Shown piece after piece: positions 30,701 to 35,882 of a DNA stretch of 35,882 bases. The DNA is taken from positions 1-35,882 of the forward strand of contig JALRCA010000049.1 of NCBI GenBank assembly GCA_023257515.1, written 5' to 3'. Made by a program: the position numbers and the translations under genes. The notes beneath the pieces were generated by a model. The model saw nothing but the letters and a program-made list of their open reading frames with translations. It had not been told where the DNA came from and ran no database searches. Numbering within the stretch: the first letter of the stretch is position 1; each line of letters starts with the position of its first letter. Source of the stretch: Aeromicrobium sp. (GTDB taxonomy: Bacteria > Actinomycetota > Actinomycetes > Propionibacteriales > Nocardioidaceae).

Positions 30701-32175
30701 CTCAGCACCGCGTTGAATCGGACGCCGGCTCGCTTCGCACGGGTCATCTGGCGCTTGCGCTCCCAGTAGGCCTCGAACAGTGAGCCCCGAGATTGGAAGG
30801 CGAGTGCTTTGTCTTGGCTCGCGATCGAGTTGAGAAGGACGAGGTGCATCGGCGTCTGCAAGATCGACCGCTGTGAGGAAGTCAACTTCGTCGCGTCGAG
30901 GTCCATCGCCGTCACGGCTGCGTCGACCACCGGAGCGGCAAGCAGGCCAACTGGGACCTTCACGGCGTCTGGCCGATTCGTCAGCGAACGAATCCGGTGG
31001 TCGTTGTCGATGTCGAACTCGCGGCACGCCAGAAGGACTTTGAGTCCGCTTACAGACAGTGCCTCACCGATAAGATCCATGACCACGTCGAAGCTCTCGG
31101 GCATGCGACCGGACGCCAGACTGACGGCGTCCAACTGGTCGACCACGAGATAGGCATCGCGACCGTCCGCCGCAAGAGCAAGAACCACTGCCGGCGATGT
31201 CTCTAGGCCGAGCTGTCGGCCAAGGTCACTAGTAGATGCAAAGGATTCGAGGCGGTCGAGGCGCAACGCGAGCACGTGCGCACCCGAAGCCTCGAGCTTC
31301 TCGACGGACTGTTCCAGGACAGCGCTCTTGCCGCCTCCGGCGGCACCGGCCACTAGAGCAACCCGACGATCGCTTAGTGCTGCGATTGCCTCACTGGCCT
31401 CGCTGCGCTCAATGCGTGGCTGCAACAGTTCGCGTTGGACCGAATCGCGCCAGCTGTTAGTCACCGCGCGAACCTGCTCCCACGCACTCCGGCGTGAGTC
31501 GGCCGTCAAGGGGTGAATGCCCTTGGCCGCGAGGAGCTGTAGAAGTTCAACGCGCGTCAGTCGACGGCCCAAGTTCTCGAGCAGGATGTCACCGATGGCG
31601 AGGGCGATGAGTTCGCCGGTAGCGCCCCCTAGTTGACGCCCGGCCAGCATGGCGTTCATCCGTACGATGTCGCCCTCGCCCTGGACCGATAGCCACATCC
31701 CTCGGAGGGTGGCCCACGCCTTCTGCGGACTACCGAGGACGGAATCCGCTGCTAGTTGGTTGAACACATCCTGCAGTTCGTTTGTCAGCCAGGACTGGGT
31801 GAACTCAACGAGGTCGGCTGACTTTCGTGCCCGTTCAGCCAACTCTTGCAGCGGCCGACATGGGACCAGGGAGACGAAGTGAAAGTCGCGGCCAGCAGCG
31901 ACGTGTTCGGAGGCCGCCTCGAACACCTTGAGGTCAGCAAGAGCCTTCACAGACCAGCTATTGCTGTTGCCATTCTGACGTTTGAGCTGGTGAACCTCGG
32001 TTGCCGTACTGCTCGCAAAGGTAAACTCCGACCCCTTGCCGACTTCGGTATCCACATCTTCAAGCGTCAGCGAATGGCGATCATCGGCGATGCAGTAGAG
32101 CGCATGCCGAACTGCCCAGGCGGCCTCGTACTTGTTACCGAGCTTGTCGGCCTCACCGCCCGGCCTCGGACTCAT
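27715..32175 (-). CDS. Avs-like STAND NTPase with N-terminal QxK nuclease domain (1486 aa)
   Basis: Domain order suggests an antiviral sensor-effector. Residues about 8-120 resemble a PD-(D/E)xK nuclease of the Mrr/Cap4 (DUF4297) type: Glu17 in GNKYEAAW, Glu39-Asp40 in LTLEDVD, and Gln63-Leu-Lys65 in EVHQLKRQ. Residues about 265-545 are a STAND/NACHT-like NTPase: Walker A GAAGGGKS (277-284), Walker B YLVVDQLD (342-349), a sensor-like LLACREFD, and the winged-helix ending FFHETFFDYAFAR (about 533-545) typical of these proteins. The remaining ~940 residues are helical repeats (HEAT-like, e.g. VLFVRSSAAHTLAAALRHA), the expected target-recognition part. No signal peptide or membrane helix. ATG 32175 follows TGGGG. 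It is 52 bases after a YgjP-like gene and probably in the same operon as HsdR. Composition is less GC-rich than the backbone. Confidence 0.85.
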   Translation of the reverse strand: MSPRPGGEADKLGNKYEAAWAVRHALYCIADDRHSLTLEDVDTEVGKGSEFTFASSTATEVHQLKRQNGNSNSWSVKALADLKVFEAASEHVAAGRDFHFVSLVPCRPLQELAERARKSADLVEFTQSWLTNELQDVFNQLAADSVLGSPQKAWATLRGMWLSVQGEGDIVRMNAMLAGRQLGGATGELIALAIGDILLENLGRRLTRVELLQLLAAKGIHPLTADSRRSAWEQVRAVTNSWRDSVQRELLQPRIERSEASEAIAALSDRRVALVAGAAGGGKSAVLEQSVEKLEASGAHVLALRLDRLESFASTSDLGRQLGLETSPAVVLALAADGRDAYLVVDQLDAVSLASGRMPESFDVVMDLIGEALSVSGLKVLLACREFDIDNDHRIRSLTNRPDAVKVPVGLLAAPVVDAAVTAMDLDATKLTSSQRSILQTPMHLVLLNSIASQDKALAFQSRGSLFEAYWERKRQMTRAKRAGVRFNAVLSRVANAASDRQTLSVPVEILDEDELIEDANVLVSEHVLARDGDRIAFFHETFFDYAFARQWVSRSESLTDFLLRDEQELFRRGQVRQVLQHLYEREPERFRVEAVAVLTSDRVRFHIKETALAVLSNLGAPSSEDAEVIFEVAATRPSYEEQLWLHTRRVPWFRRFYEDGTVASWLDSGDSTLQQRAVNLMMSAVREMPDEVAELLGGRQSAPEYLNWLRWIARFSDPFLSRNLFDLILAAVSEGGFDAAEHELWLAVHDLAKRQPLWAIELIEARFIEHADALAIGESGKVVLLGLREYGASELVREAAAAEPLAFVQTVVPYLRRVMAATAYEPRPDDPIRDRHFCARFEVDELDDRDLDDALFAGAVHALEALARTAPGEVRPLLEELAEDPHDAAQFLLYRALTAGEATFAEWAATLLLEGGARLDCGYMADSDWAARELVKAIAPHLPIDVHQQLEDLFRDLRNAYENRYSFGRSAFTFMSALEEDRLTEAGTRRLGEYRRKFDEDAPAEPRGVTGGMIGSPIGSEAAAKMSDDQWLKAMIRHNDDRTDWSNFTGGARELSHVLREEAKADPKRFALLALNVTPELNAAFADGLLMGFADAERSDEAAPLIFDAVRHLASLGHDDVDRWLGNSLRRYYSDVPLDLVELLLERALHSPDPEDDSPIFTRDGDDGRAAADMHNNAINTGRGSLAEALGDLLVYDAEGERTELVRPHLDTLASDPVLFVRSSAAHTLAAALRHARPDAASAFEKLIDADDRILAAGMVQRLMLYIGNVDPDVVTPVIERMLASQDAEAREAGGVLAAFAGLEWGRPDLLTKALEGDAMSRKGVAEVCANRVDRTSNAALAMTTLRTLMNDEDAAVLEAVARVAPHLRNHQLRPFADLLAALIDSPAYDHATPQLLLTLQHAPDKVDDLVLKAAQRFINLFGADAADLRTGAAGDAHYISELVVRGLAQSRDREHRAALLNVLDALLELGVYGVGDAIAKSERL

Positions 32176-32227
32176 ATCGACCCCAGACAGCAGGCGCGAG
32201 AGCTAGCGTCCCCGACACTCGTCAACA

Positions 32228-32947
32228 TCACCAGGTCTCCTCGGCCAACGGTGAGCCGTTGAGCTGATCGCGCCGGCTCCGCCAATCGGGCAGGTACTTG
32301 TCCATCAGCTTCGTGAAGCGCACACCGTGGTTGCGCTCAAAGTAGTGAGTCATCTCGTGGACCACGATGTACTCGAGGCAGTCGGGGTGCTTCTTCGCTA
32401 GCTCGACGTTGAACCACAGATGACGGCTCTCGCGATTGCATAACCCCCACTTGGTCTTCATACGTCGGATCGTCCACTTGGGCACCGACACTTCGAGCGC
32501 CTGCTCCCAGGCGCTGATCACAGCGGGGAGAGCTTCGCGAAGTTGCTGACGGTGCCACCGATCGAGTGCCGTTCGGCGCTGCTCGGCCGTGGTGTCTCTC
32601 GGCGTGTAGAGCACCAGTCGGTCGCCGTCGATCTCGAAGTGGGTGTGGCCGGGTCGCTCGACAACCTTCAGTCGCTTTCGGAGTCCCCACACGTAGTGGG
32701 ACTCCCCCGTGATCATCTCGCGTGCGGTTTGTCGTGGTGCGGTCTTGAGCTGCTCGCGCTGGCGCTTGATCCAGGGCAGTCGCTGGATGACGGCGAGCCG
32801 GACCTGATCATCATCGAGTCGCTCAGGTGCCGCGACGCGCACGCGTCCGAGCGGTGGGTAGACGCCAATGTGAAGGTTCTTGATGTCCTTGTAGACGACG
32901 TCGATGTCGATCCCTCGGACGGATAGGTAGGCGCTAGCTGTACTCAT
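32228..32947 (-). CDS. YgjP-like (DUF45/M48-type) zinc metallopeptidase associated with type I R-M
   Basis: This 239-aa protein has the YgjP/WLM-like gluzincin signature: VVHEMTHYFERNHGVRF with His197, Glu198 and His201, and His207 as probable third ligand. It is preceded by the family segment MKTKWGLCNRESRHLWFN (163-180). The N-terminal half (IDIDVVYKDIKNLHIGVYPP, VRVAAPERLDD) is the usual beta-rich domain. Proteins of this family are often encoded inside type I restriction loci, but their substrate is not known. The ATG at 32947 lies inside the end of the HsdR frame (14-base overlap), so translation is coupled to hsdR, and the STAND gene follows after 52 bases. A role in controlling or maturing the restriction complex is inference. 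Confidence 0.92.
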   Translation of the reverse strand: MSTASAYLSVRGIDIDVVYKDIKNLHIGVYPPLGRVRVAAPERLDDDQVRLAVIQRLPWIKRQREQLKTAPRQTAREMITGESHYVWGLRKRLKVVERPGHTHFEIDGDRLVLYTPRDTTAEQRRTALDRWHRQQLREALPAVISAWEQALEVSVPKWTIRRMKTKWGLCNRESRHLWFNVELAKKHPDCLEYIVVHEMTHYFERNHGVRFTKLMDKYLPDWRSRRDQLNGSPLAEETW

Positions 32948-35882
32948 GGCGCGCCTTCACGAGTTCAAAGAGTTCATCGAGCTTCGCCTGGTCGAAACCA
33001 TCACCAAGGTTGACGCGAATGGCGTTCTTGACCTTGCGCTCCTTGATCGGGTTACCGACCCAAGCGTCCGGCTTGGTATGCCGGACGATGGTGTCGATCT
33101 CAATGGCGAGGTGCTCATCAGGGAAGAAGAAGTCGACCAGGGCGCGCTTAGCGCCGTTGTCGGCCCAGTCTGGGTACTTGGTGTCTGACTCCTTGGCGCC
33201 GAGTTGTTTCGCGGCGTCGAGGAGCTTGGCGAGGTACTCCTGGTAGTCGGTGGCTTGCTGACGACGTGCCTCGATGATGGCGTCGAGCAACTCGCTCATC
33301 CGGTCGTAGTACTTCGGGTTCATGGCGCGCTCGTCGATGATCACCTTGCGCATGTTGTTGGTGATCGTCTCGGCCACGGCCTCGGGGCTGTTCTTGATGC
33401 CTGCGGGCAGCTTGTCGATCGCACCGGCGCCGAGCTTGACGATGAGGTCGATGAGTCCGGTGTCTTCGAAGTTCGAGACAGTCTCGGATGCGCTGGCCTG
33501 GATGTAGGTGTCGAGCAGAAACCGCATGCCGGCTTCGTACTGCTTGAAGTCGACATCCTCGCCGGCTCCGAGCTTCACCTCTGCCCGGACATCGATGTAG
33601 TGGGCGATCTCCTTCTTGATCGCTTCTGCCTCGGCTTCGCTGTAGCCCGCCTCCGTCATCTCGTTCGCGAGGTTGGCGAAGGCACGCGTCACGGCAGCGA
33701 CCGCCTTGTAGAGCTCGACGCGTTTGGGCTCGTTGATCTTGAGCTGCTCGGCGTTGCCATGCTCCATCGCACAGAAGTACTGCTGGTACTGCAGCGTGTT
33801 CTTTGGAGGAGCGACAGGCTCGACGAGAGCACGGACGCGCTCCAGGGCGTCGTCGAGGTCTTCGCACGCCTTCTCGATGCGGTCACTGAGCAGACCGTCG
33901 ATGTCCTTCTTCTCGTACCCGTCCAGCGCTCCCGACGTGTAGTCGCTGATCGCGTCCTCGAGCGAGTTGAAGAGGTCCTGGTAGTCGATGATGTAGCCGT
34001 AGTCCTTGTCGTCACCGTCGAGACGATTGACTCGGCAGATTGCCTGGAAGAGGCCGTGGTCGCGCATCTTCTTGTCGATGTAGAGGTAGGTCGCGCTCGG
34101 AGCGTCGAAGCCAGTGAGGAGCTTGTCGACCACAATCAGGAGTCGCATCTGGCCGGGGTTCTCGACGAACTGCTCCTTGACGGCCTTCTCGAACTCCTCG
34201 ACCTTGCCAACTGCAGTGTCCTCGGGTTCGTCGAAGTAGTCAGCAAGCATCTTGCGGTAGATGTCGTACTGACGGATCTTCTCGGTCTTGCCTTCGCCCG
34301 AGTCCTCCTTGGAGATGTCGCTTGCGTTCGGGACGTAGCTGGTAACGATGGCGCACTTGCCCTTGAAACCGGCGTTGCAGAACAGCTCGTAGAACTTGCA
34401 GGCCTGGTAGATGCTGGAGCCGACAAGCATGGCGTTGCCGTGCCCATCCATCAGGCGAGGCTTGGTCTCCATGTCGAGCAGGATGTCGTTCACGATCTGC
34501 TTGGCCCGCGGCTCACTTGAGACGACCTTCTGCATGGTGCCCCAGCGCTTCTTGAGCTCGGCTTTCGAGAGGTCGGTCATGCCCTTGGTCTTGACCTCGA
34601 ACCACTTGTCCACCTGGGCGGGTGACGTGAGGTTCTGATCGATGTTGCGAGCCTCGTAGCGCAAGTCCAGTACGACGCCGTCCTCGACGGCCTCATCGAA
34701 CTTGTACGTGTGGATGAACGAACCGAAGGTTTCAATGCTGGTGGCCTTGTCGGCCTTGAGCAGTGGGGTGCCAGTAAAGCCGATGAACATCGCCCCGGGC
34801 AGGAACTGCTTCATGGCCGTGTGCATCTTGCCGGACTGGGTGCGGTGAGCCTCGTCGACGAAGACAAAGACGTTGCCCTTCGCCTTGAAGTCCTTCGGGA
34901 TCTTGGCGTTCAGCTCGGCAATGAAGTCCTCGCTAGCATCGTCGAGCCCCGGGTCGTCGTCGCCCCCTCGGAACTTGTGGACCAGAGAGCAGATGAGCCA
35001 CTCCTGTGTCTGGTTCAGCGTGCCCAGGAGGTCAGCGCCACTCGACGTCCGGTAGATCTGCTCGTTGACGCCGTTGAACACATTCTCAATCTGATCATCA
35101 AGCTCGGTGCGGTCGGTGATCAGCAGGACCCTCGCATCATCCTGATGTTCCCGAATCCACTTGGCGAGCCAGACCATCGTCAGGCTTTTGCCGGAGCCTT
35201 GGGTGTGCCAAATGATGCCGCCTTCGCGCTTCGCGATGCGCTCCTGAGCGGCCTTGACGCCGAAGTACTGGTTGTGGCGCGGGCCCTTCTTGACGCCTGC
35301 GTCGAAGACGATGAAGTCGTGAATCAGTTCAAGGAGTCGAGGCTTGTCGCACAGCTGCAGTAGGGCGCGGTCGAGCGGGTCGGCGACCTCTGACGGTTCC
35401 TTCCACTCCAGCCAGTACTTCTCAGGCGTATCGATGACGCCGTAGCGCAGGCCCTCGACATCGTTGCCGGCGAAGACGAACTGCACGGTAGAGAAGAACG
35501 GCCGGATGAACTGCTTGTCCTGGTTGCCGAGGGTCTGACGGATACCTTCAGACACCCCTACATAGGAGCGCTTGAGTTCGATGGTTGCCAAGGCAAGGCC
35601 GTTGACGTAGAGCACGACGTCAGGGCGCTTGGTGTGCTGGCCGAGCACCGTGACTTCTTCGACCACGACGAAGTGGTTGGCGTCCGGGTTCGCCCAGTCG
35701 ATGAGCCAGACCGTCTCTGTCTGCTGACCGATGCCAGGCTTCACGTGTACGCCGTAACGGAGCAGTTGATAGACGTCCCGGTTTGCCTCGTGCAGGTCAT
35801 GACCGGCACCGACCGAGGCAGCCTTGCCAAGCTGGTCGAGAGTTCTGGTGATGAGGTTGTCGTCGTAACCGCGGGCTCGCAG
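32934..35882 (-). CDS. hsdR: Type I restriction enzyme R subunit (HsdR), 5' end beyond the window
   Basis: 982 residues are visible; the frame is open to the right edge (LRARGYDDNLITRTLDQLGK at the start), so only a few tens of N-terminal residues are missing. A GTG at 35744 is internal, not the start, because the family N-terminus continues upstream (HEANRDVYQLLRYGVHVKPG). The nuclease core is intact: Asp88 in RPDVVLY, Glu102 and Lys104 in ATIELK (visible numbering). The SF2 motor motifs are present: HTQGSGKS (motif I, about 226-233), DEAH (343-346), FTGTP (motif III) and a late QAICRVNR (motif VI). It should translocate DNA and cut unmethylated DNA together with HsdM and HsdS, which are not in the window and are expected to the right. 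It leads into the YgjP gene. Confidence 0.95.
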   Translation of the reverse strand: MRARGYDDNLITRTLDQLGKAASVGAGHDLHEANRDVYQLLRYGVHVKPGIGQQTETVWLIDWANPDANHFVVVEEVTVLGQHTKRPDVVLYVNGLALATIELKRSYVGVSEGIRQTLGNQDKQFIRPFFSTVQFVFAGNDVEGLRYGVIDTPEKYWLEWKEPSEVADPLDRALLQLCDKPRLLELIHDFIVFDAGVKKGPRHNQYFGVKAAQERIAKREGGIIWHTQGSGKSLTMVWLAKWIREHQDDARVLLITDRTELDDQIENVFNGVNEQIYRTSSGADLLGTLNQTQEWLICSLVHKFRGGDDDPGLDDASEDFIAELNAKIPKDFKAKGNVFVFVDEAHRTQSGKMHTAMKQFLPGAMFIGFTGTPLLKADKATSIETFGSFIHTYKFDEAVEDGVVLDLRYEARNIDQNLTSPAQVDKWFEVKTKGMTDLSKAELKKRWGTMQKVVSSEPRAKQIVNDILLDMETKPRLMDGHGNAMLVGSSIYQACKFYELFCNAGFKGKCAIVTSYVPNASDISKEDSGEGKTEKIRQYDIYRKMLADYFDEPEDTAVGKVEEFEKAVKEQFVENPGQMRLLIVVDKLLTGFDAPSATYLYIDKKMRDHGLFQAICRVNRLDGDDKDYGYIIDYQDLFNSLEDAISDYTSGALDGYEKKDIDGLLSDRIEKACEDLDDALERVRALVEPVAPPKNTLQYQQYFCAMEHGNAEQLKINEPKRVELYKAVAAVTRAFANLANEMTEAGYSEAEAEAIKKEIAHYIDVRAEVKLGAGEDVDFKQYEAGMRFLLDTYIQASASETVSNFEDTGLIDLIVKLGAGAIDKLPAGIKNSPEAVAETITNNMRKVIIDERAMNPKYYDRMSELLDAIIEARRQQATDYQEYLAKLLDAAKQLGAKESDTKYPDWADNGAKRALVDFFFPDEHLAIEIDTIVRHTKPDAWVGNPIKERKVKNAIRVNLGDGFDQAKLDELFELVKARHEYS

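Noticed and set aside
27715-32175. Several short plus-strand frames across the STAND gene
   Set aside because: All are antisense to a continuous 1486-codon gene with clear domains and have no ribosome sites or recognisable products.
35742-35744. GTG 35744 as the HsdR start
   Set aside because: The frame upstream to the window edge encodes recognisable HsdR N-terminal sequence (HEANRDVYQLLRYG), so the gene is cut by the window edge instead.
1-35882. CRISPR array
   Set aside because: No set of evenly spaced direct repeats with unique spacers was seen; the only short repeats are the REP-like units at the left end.

Overview
The window is chromosomal DNA of a high-GC actinobacterium. Codon third positions are overwhelmingly G or C, GTG starts are frequent, several genes look leaderless, and intergenic spaces are short. 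The gene set (DUF4132 giant, YgiC-like/DUF350 cluster, TAP-type S33 hydrolase, tandem CorC-like proteins) fits a Nocardioidaceae-type organism such as Aeromicrobium. That family placement is my impression, not a search result. No rRNA, tRNA or CRISPR array was found.

Region 1 (1-6.7 kb) is backbone. It starts with a gene-poor stretch carrying REP-like inverted repeats and two tiny ORFs. Two secreted peptidoglycan hydrolases follow (a VanY-type carboxypeptidase and an amidase), then an arginase-fold protein with altered metal ligands, then two translationally coupled CorC/CNNM-type membrane proteins on the minus strand. Region 2 (6.7-12.2 kb) is a minus-strand operon: a 133-aa protein, a 1586-aa DUF4132 protein and an 85-aa protein. 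Region 3 (12.3-14.9 kb) is a plus-strand operon resembling E. coli yjfM-yjfC-yjfL: a small exported protein, an ATP-grasp glutathionylspermidine-synthase-like ligase and a DUF350 membrane protein. Region 4 (14.9-18.6 kb) is a TetR-FAH-MBL operon divergent from an alpha/beta hydrolase, with a palindrome between them. Region 5 (18.6-21.8 kb) is a secreted S33 hydrolase flanked by two membrane proteins. Region 6 (21.8-23.9 kb) is a MarR gene divergent from a second MBL-FAH pair, so the window holds two independently regulated MBL+FAH modules.

Region 7 (about 24.1 kb to the right edge) looks acquired. GC is lower by eye: 38/60 and 34/60 on single lines inside it, against 42/60 on a backbone line. 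It begins with a TetR/DHA2-MFS efflux pair and a frameshifted class IV aminotransferase gene, bracketed by hairpins followed by related short coding segments. A recombinase-type HTH ORF follows. The right 8 kb is a minus-strand operon that I read as an antiviral defence cluster: a type I restriction HsdR subunit (running off the edge), a YgjP-like zinc peptidase overlapping it, and a 1486-aa protein with an N-terminal QxK nuclease domain, a central STAND-like NTPase and a long helical-repeat C-terminus. The last resembles Avs-type antiviral STAND proteins and is the most interesting candidate here. The DUF4132 operon is the second.
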